A stretch of 64,000 bases of DNA from Leishmania martiniquensis (Eukaryota; Euglenozoa; Kinetoplastea; Trypanosomatida; Trypanosomatidae), in the NCBI RefSeq assembly GCF_017916325.1, contig NC_090162.1, positions 859,501 to 923,500 on the forward strand, read 5' to 3'. Both the position numbers and the translations under genes were made by a program. Below the pieces are notes generated by a model. It was not told the origin of the DNA and searched no databases. It was given only the letters and a program-made list of their open reading frames with translations. This document shows, piece by piece, positions 1 through 9,566 of the stretch; positions within the stretch are counted from its first letter, which is position 1; every line of letters begins with the position of its first letter.

Positions 1-3000
1 TGCAAGTGCGGCGGCCGCCACCGTGACGTCCAGCGCGAGCGGCGAGTCCGTCCCTGAGCTTCCGTCCACGCAATCTGTGGCAGCGGGTACCTCTGACGGC
101 GCAGCCGCAGCAGCCGCGATTGTGGACTCTCGGTGCGCGGGTGCAATACGTGCGCACAGCTCCTGCGCAAGAGCCGCAAGAGCTGCGACCGGCGGCGGTG
201 CGCAGCGAGACGCGGAGTGAGTGTCACGATGGAAAAGGGCGTGAGCTGAAGGAGGAGCCTGGCGGACCAGTGAGGAGTGCAGAGCCACAGCGCCCGTCCA
301 GCGGTGCGGTGCAAGTCGCATCAGCGCCACCGGCAGCTGTGCATCCAATAATGCCGATCCGCATTCATCGGCGCCTGTTTGGTTCGGTGTGGTGCGTGGT
401 GCCACGCCAAACGCCGCGGATCTTGCGCTATCTCGCACCCTCCGTTCGCGCGCTGCGTACCAGCATTTTTTCACATCCTCCGTCTTGAGCACCGGCGCCG
501 AAACGAAGTGCACCTCTGCGATGCGGGTCGTAGGCGGCGCTTCCATGGTAGTCACGGTGACGCTGGTGCCGTCGGGCGCCGCCTCCCGACTTGCCTGGGC
601 AACGCCACCCGCGGCCCCACCATCAGTGGCATCATCATCAATACGCTGGGGAACAATAACTGGCGCCCGACGAACACCCAGCGCGGGCGTTGTCGTGATG
701 GCGCTGAGCCAAGCCAGCAGGGACTGCGTCGGGGGTGCAGTGGTGGCGTGGTGATTCATATACCACTCCAGCTGCTCAGCGTATGGGATGAGGTGCAACG
801 AGGCGCGAAGCGCGTCAAGCGTCTCATCGGCCGACCCTATCGCCGCAGCACCCTGTGCAGAGGGTGCCGCACTACACGAAGGAGTGGATGGCGGCTGTTG
901 CTCGGCAGCGGCATCCAGCTTTGCCTGCAGGGCATCCATAGTGGCGCGCAAAGCAGCCGGGTCGGCCTGAAGCAACACGACATGGTCTACGAAGAGGAAC
1001 TCGTCCACGGGCGCCATCACAGTCTCCGCGTCGCCGACGGTGGCCGTCTCCTCCATCGAGTCACCCACACGTTCGACCTCACCCACCAAGTTGTCGCCGC
1101 ACGCCGGGCCGCGGCTACGGCGATGAGCCTGCTCCAGCGCGAGCAGCTCCTCCTCACTCATGTCTGCGATGTCAGGCAAAGGAAAGTCTGCATCGACGGG
1201 AGCAAGCGGCTCATCGCCCTCATCGTCCCCATCACCGTCGTACTCAGCAGCGCGGTCGTTAGTGCGCATCAGCAGCGGAGCAAGAGCGCGCCGGCGGCGC
1301 AGCGCTCCGTCCTCGAGCTCAGCATCATTCGCACGAAAGCACAAGACGGCCTGTGCCAGTGTCTGTGGGAAATCGCTGAGGAGATAGCCTTGGCAGCGGC
1401 AATCCGCCTGCCGCAGGCGCCATCGGCACATGAAAGCGAGCGCGCAGTCGAGGTACTCAGAGCCGTCATCGGCTGGGTCCATCTCGAGAAGCGGGCTCGC
1501 ATCGCTGATGAGGCCGGGAGCTTCATAATCGGCATCCTCGTCCTCCTCCTCCTCCCTGGCGTCACCGAAAGGCAGCGATGGCGGCACGTGGGGCGCATCA
1601 TCACTCAGCGCCTCCCCATCCTCTTCTTCATCGCCCTCTTCGCTCCCGTCGCTGCTGTTGCGGCGGTCAGCCTCTCCATCGTACCTGTCATCGTCGTCGC
1701 CGTCCTCGGTTGCTGCTGGTGTGCGAGGCGGACGGGGTAGTCGCCCCTCCGCTGAGACCTTTAGCGCCAGCACCTTCAAGCCAAGAAGGTACTCCTGACG
1801 GAGCGCCGCAATGCAGCGGAGCTCCTGCCGGTCCACGTCGCGTGCAAAGGCGCGGCCGCGTCTGCGGGCAGCGAAGCGCGGAAGGGCTGTGTCGTCTGCG
1901 GCGGCGGAAGGGGACAGAGGAGGCAGCAGCTCACGGTCCTCCTGCATTTCGGCTTGCGCTTCCGCATCCTGCGCTTCGAGCTCGTCAAGCCAGTTGCCTC
2001 CCTCCTCGCCGTCGCCCTCGTCTCCCTCCTCTTGTTCCTCGTCGATTTCAGGGCCCCCCTCCTCGTCGGCGGGAGCGCCGCCGTCGGGGGCACCGCGGAT
2101 GTAGGCCTCATCCACAACCAGTTCGATGGGTCGCAGAGTCGGCGGCGGGTCGGCCGCTTCCTCGCCGGAGTCCTCGCCGTCACTGTTGCCCCCATCGGCA
2201 CCTTTGGTGGCCGTTGGAACAAAAATAGACATCAGCGACGTACCAGCGGCCGCATCAGAGACCGCATCGCTGCCCTCGCTCTCTTCCTCGGTCGCCGACC
2301 CCTCCTCGTCGCTGCTCTCGCCGTCTGTATCTATGCGCTGCCGCCGCTCCTCCTCCTCCGCCAAGCGTCGAGCGGCCTTCTCCGCTGCAGCTTGGAGCAC
2401 CAGCCGAGCTTGCATCCTGGAGCGACGGCGTTGTAGGCGGCGCATAAGCAGGCGCCGCAGCGCAGCGCGCACGTCTGCCACGTGCGCCTTGTAGTCCACA
2501 ACAAGGCTCTCGCGCGACACGCACGGCGCACGGTAGTATTGCGCCAGCAGAGCGGCGACAGTTTCCACCCCGCTCAGCGGCGGCCCGGTGATGAGGGCGC
2601 GGACCGGCTTGAATGACTCCGCGTGCGCAGCGCGGAACTCCGCACACGTGGAATCAAGGGCCGCAAGGAACCCATCAAGGGCCACCCATTCCTCCTCCTC
2701 ATGCACCGTCAGCACGGTCGACGGCTCCGCTTGGATGTCGGACAGCACCAGCGCGGTCAAGAGGGCGCCCCCACCACCCCAGCACGGCGTGTTGCCAAAC
2801 GCGGCGAAGCGATCGTGCGAGTCGGCCGGCGGCGGCAGCTGCAGGCGATCAAGGCGCACCACGTCGGCTTCGGCAGCGGTGCCCGTCGACAGAGGCAGTG
2901 CTGCGGCCGGCTGAACAGACCCGCCGAGGCGCGCCTGCACCGCTTGCAGCAGCTGCCGCTGTGTGACGTGGCCCTGGTCGACGGCGAACAGGTAGCGCTC

Positions 3001-4152
3001 TTCAAGCACATCGTAGGCGCTGCCGACCTTGTAGAGGATGGAGGCCAAGTCCTGGACGTGGATCATGGGGATCTCATTCACGCCGGCGCCATACAGCGGC
3101 AGAACCTGGTGGTACCATGCGCTGCGCAGTAGTCCAAACAGCATCTCCGGCCCTTCGCCGGCACCGTACGGTAAGCCCGCGAAGATGACGTAGGTGTGCA
3201 GTGTCTCGGTGTTGGAGCGCTTCACAAGGTGCTCCAGCGAGTGCCAGTGCTGAAAGCGCGGGTGCGGTACACGCTGCGCGTAGGCGTCATCGGTGAAGAT
3301 ACGGTCCGGAACAAGTTCGCGGATCTCGTCCTCGTCCTCTCCGGCGGCAGGCTCGCGCAGAGAGAGGGGGAGGCGCAGCTCCAGCTCTGCACGACGTGCT
3401 ACACGGCGCGCCTCTCTCTCTGCCACGGCAGAGGGCCCCTCGCCAAGGCTGCCCTCGTCTCCGTTCTCTTCATCCTGGGCATCGAGCAGCTCTTCCAAGA
3501 AGTTGCTTCTCTCCTCCGCACGTTCGCTCTGCCGCGCTGCACGAGCACGCGCACGCTCCGATGTCAGCGTGTACGCCCACGTCACGACCGACGACACCAG
3601 CACAAACGTCTTCTCTACATCGTAGTGCGTCCCAGCTAGTATACGAATGGCGCACATAGCTTCGTACGTGTCGTCCTGAAGGACAGCAATCACAACGTCG
3701 TTCGCGAGGAGGCGTCTGCGAAACTCCTCCGTGTTGTCGTTGTGCTTTGGAACAATGTCGCTAACGCAGAGCTGAATGTCCGCCGGCAACGCACTTCGCT
3801 CCTCTGCCGACAAGCCTGCGCGTGGCGGTGGCGTGGGCGACTGCACGGCGCCACCAGCGGTTGAGGTGGCCTTACTGCCGTTGCGGTACGATCCCTTTGT
3901 ACCCAGGGCAAGAGGGTTTTCTGGGACCTCGGCCGCGACTAGTGACCCTTCGAGCGAGTCCCAAAGACCCTTCATCTGGCTCCACAGCCAGTCGCTCGAG
4001 ATCGCCTTCGACGTGGCACGCGCCGCCGTCGCGGCTCGCTCGTTGGTATGCGTGCGTGTGATCTCCACCTCATACTCGTACGACTGGTAAAAGGCCTTCA
4101 CGACATGGCGACCGACGTACGAGTCACCGTTCAGCACCAACACCTTCTTCAT
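1..4152 (-). CDS. Adenylate kinase 7-like protein, 3' end outside window
   Basis: The reading frame is open from the ATG at 4152 to the left edge, about 1,384 residues, and continues beyond it. The N-terminus (MKKVLVLNGDSYVGRHVVKAF) starts as a Rossmann-like NAD(P)-binding fold, as in AK7 proteins. Near residue 520 is a P-loop-like segment, GPPLSGVET, followed by QYYRAP. After a ~400-residue acidic, low-complexity insertion comes a second kinase half containing RQADCRCQGYLLSDFPQTLAQA, matching the AK7 segment around GYxLDGFPxTxxQA. AK7 family members are ciliary/flagellar nucleotide kinases that often end in a Dpy-30 motif, which would lie outside the window. The P-loop lysine is replaced by Val and the usual DGFPR reads SDFPQ, so catalysis is doubtful. 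A pyrimidine tract with an AG at 4176-4177 supports the start. Family assignment is good; activity is inferred to be weak or lost. Confidence 0.72.
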   Translation of the reverse strand, partial: MKKVLVLNGDSYVGRHVVKAFYQSYEYEVEITRTHTNERAATAARATSKAISSDWLWSQMKGLWDSLEGSLVAAEVPENPLALGTKGSYRNGSKATSTAGGAVQSPTPPPRAGLSAEERSALPADIQLCVSDIVPKHNDNTEEFRRRLLANDVVIAVLQDDTYEAMCAIRILAGTHYDVEKTFVLVSSVVTWAYTLTSERARARAARQSERAEERSNFLEELLDAQDEENGDEGSLGEGPSAVAEREARRVARRAELELRLPLSLREPAAGEDEDEIRELVPDRIFTDDAYAQRVPHPRFQHWHSLEHLVKRSNTETLHTYVIFAGLPYGAGEGPEMLFGLLRSAWYHQVLPLYGAGVNEIPMIHVQDLASILYKVGSAYDVLEERYLFAVDQGHVTQRQLLQAVQARLGGSVQPAAALPLSTGTAAEADVVRLDRLQLPPPADSHDRFAAFGNTPCWGGGGALLTALVLSDIQAEPSTVLTVHEEEEWVALDGFLAALDSTCAEFRAAHAESFKPVRALITGPPLSGVETVAALLAQYYRAPCVSRESLVVDYKAHVADVRAALRRLLMRRLQRRRSRMQARLVLQAAAEKAARRLAEEEERRQRIDTDGESSDEEGSATEEESEGSDAVSDAAAGTSLMSIFVPTATKGADGGNSDGEDSGEEAADPPPTLRPIELVVDEAYIRGAPDGGAPADEEGGPEIDEEQEEGDEGDGEEGGNWLDELEAQDAEAQAEMQEDRELLPPLSPSAAADDTALPRFAARRRGRAFARDVDRQELRCIAALRQEYLLGLKVLALKVSAEGRLPRPPRTPAATEDGDDDDRYDGEADRRNSSDGSEEGDEEEDGEALSDDAPHVPPSLPFGDAREEEEDEDADYEAPGLISDASPLLEMDPADDGSEYLDCALAFMCRWRLRQADCRCQGYLLSDFPQTLAQAVLCFRANDAELEDGALRRRRALAPLLMRTNDRAAEYDGDGDDEGDEPLAPVDADFPLPDIADMSEEELLALEQAHRRSRGPACGDNLVGEVERVGDSMEETATVGDAETVMAPVDEFLFVDHVVLLQADPAALRATMDALQAKLDAAAEQQPPSTPSCSAAPSAQGAAAIGSADETLDALRASLHLIPYAEQLEWYMNHHATTAPPTQSLLAWLSAITTTPALGVRRAPVIVPQRIDDDATDGGAAGGVAQASREAAPDGTSVTVTTMEAPPTTRIAEVHFVSAPVLKTEDVKKCWYAARERRVRDSARSAAFGVAPRTTPNQTGADECGSALLDAQLPVALMRLAPHRWTGAVALHSSLVRQAPPSAHALFHRDTHSASRCAPPPVAALAALAQELCARIAPAHRESTIAAAAAAPSEVPAATDCVDGSSGTDSPLALDVTVAAAALA

Positions 4153-5556
4153 ACCGAGCGCGTTAGATGGGAAATCTGTCACGGAAAAGAGAGATGGAGT
4201 CGAAGGAGAACGGGTGGCGGACTCTGTGTGTGTGTGTGTGTGTTTGGGAGAGAGGGAGAGGGAAGGGTGGGGGTGGGGGGGCAGAGGAGGAGGGCGGCGA
4301 GTTCATTCGTGAATAACCCCAAAGGGGCGGAGCAGTGCCGGGTGAAGAAGACAGAGTCGAGCGCGAAGAGCGCGGCGGTGGGTGCGTTTACAGGTGTGAG
4401 GCCCCTGGCGACAGCACAGAAAATGCCACTTCCGCATCCACACCAAAGTGCCGCGCGGAGAAAGAAGGACTCAGCTGCCGGCGACGGCAGCGCCACGGTA
4501 CCCCCCCTCTCGGCGTATTCTGCCCCGCGCACGTGTGTGTGTGTGTGATATTTCTGTGCTGTCGCCGAAGCCCCCCGCATTCATCCTTCTACGCCCCTTC
4601 ACCCCCTCCCCTCCCTTCCCCCTAATTCTCTTTCACTCCTTCGGCGCCCTTCTTACCTCTACAAAACCAACAGCGACCAGCTCGCACGGCGTGGCACCGG
4701 CGCACACATCACCGCAGGCGATGTTTCGTGGCGCCTGCATCAGCCGTTTCCGTTTCCAGCACTTCTTCTCCATGCATTAGATCTGTCTTGCTGTATGCGT
4801 CTTCCTTCCCTTCGCTTTAAAGTTTTGTCTTCACCAATTCGACAGGTGAAGAGCGGCCAGCGACCGGCTGCACCGAAGGCGAAGGCGCTGCACAGATGAG
4901 AGGGAGGGCGCATCAGAGTGCCCTCCACACGAGCACAGTCGGGCACTTTCAGCCACACACGCCCCCTTTGCACTCTCTCTCTCCGCTGCTCCACCTCTGA
5001 CGTGTACACGCGCGTCCTAGAGGGGGAGAGCGACAGAGAGGGAAGGCGAGTGCCCCCGTTTAAGGATGAGAAGAGGGGAAAGCCAGCCGCGTGCGAACAG
5101 TAAACATGTTTGGCGCATGTATCTATGTGTCTACATGCATGCGCGAGCGTGGAGGTGGTGTCTCGCACAATACATAAATGTCAGAGAAGTCAAGAGGATG
5201 CTTGCACAGATGCGACGACCAAACCTACAGGGCTAGAGGGGATGAGGAGACGAACAGCGAGCAAGAGGGGCGCCTGTCGGCGAGAGAGCAGCGCCCTTGA
5301 AACTGCACGAGATCAGCAGTTGAGGCTCGGAGGGTTCAGCACACACGAGCAACCGTGCATGTGCACGAATACGTTCGAGGGAGTCAGGGATGGAGGGGGG
5401 AGACTGTGGTGGAGCAGCGGCAGCGATCTCCACGGGCGGTCCTCAGCGCAGACGAAACGATGAGCAGAGACATGCCATGGAGGAGGCGCCCCCGTGCTTG
5501 CGATTTACCGATATGTGTGCTGTCGAAGAGAGCAGGCGCGCGCATACACCGCAGCT
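4153..5556. other. Intergenic spacer (IFT43-like 3' UTR / AK7-like 5' UTR)
   Basis: No supportable gene. The spacer holds a TG microsatellite near 4226-4243, purine-rich tracts around 4250-4300 and pyrimidine-rich blocks around 4580-4640. The small ORFs on both strands are low complexity. Confidence 0.6.
4176..4177 (-). promoter_or_regulatory. Predicted spliced-leader acceptor AG for the AK7-like gene
   Basis: On the minus strand the tract CTCCATCTCTCTTTTCCGTG is followed by ACAG, giving a 5' UTR of about 23 nt before the ATG at 4152. Confidence 0.55.
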
Positions 5557-6861
5557 TTACCGCTTTGAGAGCGGCTTCGTCGCCAACTGCCTCGCGGCGG
5601 CGCCCCGAGTACTCGCGTGCTTGCCTGTGCTCTCCAGCCTTGGCTTTGATGACGAAACGCTGGTGCTGTTTCCACCCCCTCCGCCGCCCTCCCCTGGCCT
5701 CGAGTCGGTGGCGGTTCGGGTGCGGCTTGGCGGAGAGGTGGCGCGCAGTGTGGCCCCGGTGGGGACTCTCTCGCTCACATTCCTGCTGCTCGGAGCTGCG
5801 GCAGCCGGAGCATTGGTGGCTTGCATGTGGACTGCCATCGATGTGGTTTTCTGAAGCGACGGAGGCGGTTGCGCAGCCGCAGCCTTTTCGCTCGTCTTCG
5901 CTAGCTCGCGTGCGGCCCCTGCAGTCGTTGGCGAGGAGGTCGTCGGAGCCGCTGTCGCTGAGCCCTTCTCTTTGCGCTTGCGAGTCACCTCGCCGCCGGT
6001 CATCTGGCCAATGTCGCTGGCGTCCACCGGCACATACACCTCCCCGCCATCCTTCTGCAGCTCGGCCGCGTCTAGCATGTCGGAGGTAAGCTGCACCAAC
6101 AGCATCTCCGGGTTCCACGCGACGTCCTCGTCCAACTCCCGTGACAGGCAGCTCGTGAGGCACGACATGTCGTACTCGTTGCGCATTGCCCGCAGCAGCT
6201 TGTCCCAGCTGTTCGTGACGTCAAGCTCGTTGAGGCGCGGCAGCGCTACGTGGTAGCCCACCGGCGAATCCGAGATAGGCTGCGCGAGCTGCTCTTTTTG
6301 TCGCTGCGCGCGCTCCGCCTGCTCTCGGCGCAGCTGCTCCATGTCGGAAACATCATCCTGCACGACCCGCACGTTTTGGCTCAGCTCTGTGTCAGCAGGG
6401 CGATTCATGTTCGTGGGTTTCTCTGCGTCGAACCAGTTCGAAGCCTCACGCCGCCGGCCGCAGCGACCATGAACAGTGCGGGACCTAGGCAAGGAGTCAC
6501 TGTCGTCAGTGGCACTGGTACCGTTCCCGCCCCTCGCGTTCGTCCTGGCGCTGCGGTCTGTGCCACCAGACTCGAGCGGTGGAGGCGCAGAAGACTCGGC
6601 AGCAGCTTTGCGGTCGGCCTCGAAGAAGAACGGACTCTCTATCGCACTACCCCTCTTGCTTGGCTCGGTGGGCGAGTTCTGCCCAGAGACGGTGGGGGTG
6701 ATGGCGCGCATCGAGTCGAGGCGTGAAAGGGATGTGTTCAAGCCGATCATGTTCGGCGCTGACGAGAGAGGCTGCATGTTCTCTGTCTGCAGCGGAGAAG
6801 GCAGGGAAACATCAGCGCCCTTGCCGCCGCGGTCGCCGGTGGATGCCATGGTGGGTTGCAT
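5557..6861 (-). CDS. IFT43: IFT43-like intraflagellar transport protein
   Basis: A 434-residue protein starting MQPTMASTGDRGG; the Met at 6849, in a strong ACCATGG context, is an equally good start. A further in-frame ATG at 7107 lies beyond the predicted splice acceptor. The first ~200 residues are low complexity and charged. Roughly residues 205-270 carry a segment with WDKLLRAMRNEYDMSCLTSC and DEDVAWNPEMLLVQLTSDML. This resembles the conserved C-terminal block of IFT43, where a short 'D-LxxL-L' stretch is followed by D(D/E)xxWxxxxLFxxVxSxL. IFT43 is a small subunit of the IFT-A complex that carries retrograde traffic in the flagellum. The tail is basic, Ser/Pro-rich and unmatched. The identification rests on motif memory; the protein could otherwise be listed as conserved hypothetical. 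Confidence 0.55.
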   Translation of the reverse strand: MQPTMASTGDRGGKGADVSLPSPLQTENMQPLSSAPNMIGLNTSLSRLDSMRAITPTVSGQNSPTEPSKRGSAIESPFFFEADRKAAAESSAPPPLESGGTDRSARTNARGGNGTSATDDSDSLPRSRTVHGRCGRRREASNWFDAEKPTNMNRPADTELSQNVRVVQDDVSDMEQLRREQAERAQRQKEQLAQPISDSPVGYHVALPRLNELDVTNSWDKLLRAMRNEYDMSCLTSCLSRELDEDVAWNPEMLLVQLTSDMLDAAELQKDGGEVYVPVDASDIGQMTGGEVTRKRKEKGSATAAPTTSSPTTAGAARELAKTSEKAAAAQPPPSLQKTTSMAVHMQATNAPAAAAPSSRNVSERVPTGATLRATSPPSRTRTATDSRPGEGGGGGGNSTSVSSSKPRLESTGKHASTRGAAARQLATKPLSKR

Positions 6862-6899
6862 AAGATGGAGCGAGCAAGCAAGGAAGGAAGAGCGCGCGT

Positions 6900-6901
6900 C
6901 T
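6900..6901 (-). promoter_or_regulatory. Predicted spliced-leader acceptor AG for the IFT43-like gene
   Basis: The minus strand reads a tract rich in CTCCTCTCTCGCCTGTTCTC followed by ACGAG. The first ATG downstream is at 6861, 38 nt away, which supports the shorter start over the ATG at 7107. Confidence 0.45.
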
Positions 6902-7105
6902 CGTGAGAACAGGCGAGAGAGGAGTAGTACAGTCACGACGTGTGCCGCAGCGCGAGAGAACGCTGCCCAGCAAATTCGAGGAAGGTTTCTGTTGATGCGA
7001 TGTGCCCAACGGAGTCCCCGTCGCCTGCTCTGTGAAACCTGTGTTGCTTGGAGTCTAGATGATAGGCCGACGTCCGTATACCGGTGTGCGTCTGTGTGAG
7101 AATAC

Positions 7106-7125
7106 ATATATATATATATATACGT
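7106..7125. repeat. (TA)n microsatellite
   Basis: Uninterrupted TA repeats in a GC-rich background, within the 5' flank of the IFT43-like gene. Confidence 0.8.
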
Positions 7126-8034
7126 TTCTCAGCACTCCCTCTTTCGGAAGAGCAAAAAAAAAGAGGCAGTAGCAGTGGGGATGGGGAAGTAAGATGCGCC
7201 GAGATACGCTCACGAGCGAGCCGACGCGCGCTCGACTGAGAAGCAAACGTCAGCGCAGCCACCTGCCACCGGTAACGCAACAGAGGCAACGGGCGAGAAT
7301 AGCAGCGTGAGAGAGAGATAGGGGGGAGAAAGAGTGCAACGACAGCAAGGGGAGCTGCCATCGTCACCAGTCTCAGCCGTGCACAGGCACCCATGAGCAT
7401 ACAGACACGAGAGTGGAGACGATGGAAGGAGAGGTGTGCGTCTGTGTGTGTGTGGAAAAGAACGAAAGGCCGTTTGGGAGGGAGGGGGGAGGAAAGGGCA
7501 GGCAGTCGTCAACGCCGCCCCTACTCCCCCCTCCCCCTTTTCGCGTGCTCGTGCCGCCGCACGCCTGCGATCTCTGCAGCAGCAGGCACGTCTCTCTCTC
7601 TCGCACACATGGAGGCGGAAGAGGTATTACATGGGTTGGCACTCGCCTTGACGCGATGAGAAGATGCGCATCCATGTCGCTCCAACGACTCCAACTGTTG
7701 CGCTCTGATTTACCTTCGCTGATGTCGTTTACACGCCCTGTGTCCTTTTCAGGTGGGGATGGGGGGAGGGGGGAAGAAGATGCGCGCGAGAGGAGAATGG
7801 CGGAAAGACGCGATACCATCAGTCTCGACGCATCCACACACACACACACACAGAGGGAGAGAGACACCTCCAACACTTGTTGGTGCACGCAGACCTGCAT
7901 CTGCAGCCATGCGCTCATGCACAGAGACACAAGAACGACGAGGTGCTTCTGAGCACAGAGAGGGAGAGAGCGCACGCGGTGCAAAGCAGCTCCACTTGCT
8001 CCTCGACATTCGGCGCCGAGTTGGTTCCTCCCTC

Positions 8035-8370
8035 CTACTCGTTGCGCTTACGCTTCACTGCGGTCGCCTTCGCCGACTTGGGAGCACTGCTAAAGTTCGC
8101 AGCAGCCCCACTGCCACCGTTCTCGCTACCCTTCATCACTGTTACGGACACAACGTGCTCTCCACGCAGCAAGATAAGCCCTAGCTGGCGCTTCGAAGAC
8201 ACGCCCTCCTCAGCCATCCGCTTCGACTGCGGCCGCTCCTCAACGGCGTCGGCGAGAACAACGTTCATGTGCTTGTCAAAGACGAGCAGCTTGCCGGTGA
8301 CGCTGCGGCCGTCATCGAGGAGAACGCACAACACCTTGTTGATGTTGTGCAGCATAGTGTACTTGCCCAT
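8035..8370 (-). CDS. SmB: Small nuclear ribonucleoprotein SmB
   Basis: A 111-residue Sm-fold protein. Sm1 is visible from [36 protein letters not shown], with the Dx(F/Y)xNxxL-type core DKHMNVVL. Sm2 is the segment [15 protein letters not shown], matching RGxxVVSxTV of SmB rather than the shorter SmD/E/F/G forms. The tail is short, basic and Ala/Ser-rich ([11 protein letters not shown]) and lacks the proline-rich extension of metazoan SmB, as is usual in trypanosomatids. It belongs to the heptameric Sm ring on the spliceosomal U snRNAs, used here for trans-splicing in the nucleus. The start is the ATG at 8370, the first Met before the Sm1 strand. Flanked by an IFT43-like gene downstream and SPB1 upstream in the same unit. 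Confidence 0.93.
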   Translation of the reverse strand: MGKYTMLHNINKVLCVLLDDGRSVTGKLLVFDKHMNVVLADAVEERPQSKRMAEEGVSSKRQLGLILLRGEHVVSVTVMKGSENGGSGAAANFSSAPKSAKATAVKRKRNE

Positions 8371-9566
8371 CTTCTTCCCTGTCGTATATCCTTTTTTTTG
8401 TATGTGCGCCTCTGGGCCTTCTCTGCTGTGCTATCCAAAACTGATGTTCAACGGCTGAGACGCGTATGCGACTGTACGCCGTCATCGACCGGGCCAGTCC
8501 ATGCAACGTGTCCGAAGAGAAACAGAAGGGAGGACGAAGAGGTCGAGGACAGGTGCCACAGTGTTGCATGCCGCGTAGAGGCGAAGAAGCAATCCGGCAG
8601 CTGCGAGTCTCCCTTTCCTCCCCCACCCGGCGCACATAAATGCACACACACAACACACAAAGCCGCACCGTTGTCACAGCTGCATGGCTGGCACCGATGC
8701 CGCTGATCCTCCACAGCGCGAGAGAGGGAGTCGAGGCCTACGGCTGCGTGCGTATGTGTACGCCGGCACATGCACCGCTGCACGGGAGGAGAGAGGCGAG
8801 ACGGGACGGGAGAGAAGGATGCACCCGGCTATCGCCGCATGCCGTTTTAGTGCCGCCTCCCTGTGCCTTCACCCACACACACACACACAGACGCACATCT
8901 CTTCGGAGTGTCGTCTGTGTGTGGATCGGCCATGGCGTATTCGCTTTCATATGTGTCACTCAACGTCATCATGCCTTAAAGGGAGGGGGAGAGAGGAGAA
9001 GGGCTTTAATACGCTTACACGCAGAACGGAGGGTAAGGGCTGCCTGTGCGCATATAACAGTCTGTGTGCGTGTTGGTGTGTGTGTGTGTGTGGGTGGGTG
9101 GGTTTGAAGAGGCGCTCGAAGCTGTGCACTGTCCGTCCGCGCTGCACCGCGCCGCGAATAGGGCAAATAGACTGAGGCGCGCGCATACACGTACACACGG
9201 GAGGGAGAGAGCGGTCAAAATAGAAACGGGCCCCACACACACAGAGCGAGAGACAGAGAAACGCACAGAGGCACAGCGCAAACATCAACAAGGCCAGAGG
9301 CATACACTTAACCGAGGTCGTACACACATCAAAGCAGCCAGCACGCGTACGCACACACACACACACGCGAACGCAACACAAAGAGACAGACACCGACGCA
9401 GGATGGGGTACAAGCACAAGGGCATGCGTACAGAGAAGAGCGCGGATTGGTGCGGGGAGGGGGAAAGAGGGGAGGAGTAAACGAGAACGCAAAGGCGGGG
9501 CAGCCCTTCGCCGCACCGTTGTTTCATCTCCCTCCCTACACATTCCACGCGCCACACGCATGTGCG
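8371..9566. other. Intergenic spacer (SPB1 3' UTR / SmB 5' UTR)
   Basis: Several CA/TG microsatellites (near 8873-8888, 9075-9092, 9352-9366) and purine-rich tracts. No supportable gene. Confidence 0.6.
8472..8473 (-). promoter_or_regulatory. Predicted spliced-leader acceptor AG for SmB
   Basis: A pyrimidine-rich tract on the minus strand (complement of about 8510-8550) is followed downstream by its first AG, in GCGTACAG, leaving a 5' UTR of about 100 nt with no ATG in it. Confidence 0.4.

Larger units (their letters stand above)
6862..8034. other. Intergenic spacer (SmB 3' UTR / IFT43-like 5' region)
   Basis: Contains a (TA)n run at about 7106-7125, a purine-rich stretch around 7300-7500 and a (CA)n run near 7835-7852. 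No gene is supportable; ORFs here are microsatellite-driven. Confidence 0.6.

Noticed and set aside
379..1740. 453-codon plus-strand ORF
   Set aside because: Antisense to the continuous AK7-like frame; high-GC coding in this genome leaves the opposite strand open. No domain and no splice acceptor on the plus strand.
5557..7107. Longer 516-residue start of the IFT43-like gene at 7107
   Set aside because: That ATG sits next to a (TA)n run and upstream of the predicted splice acceptor at 6900; the extra residues show no conserved-looking character.
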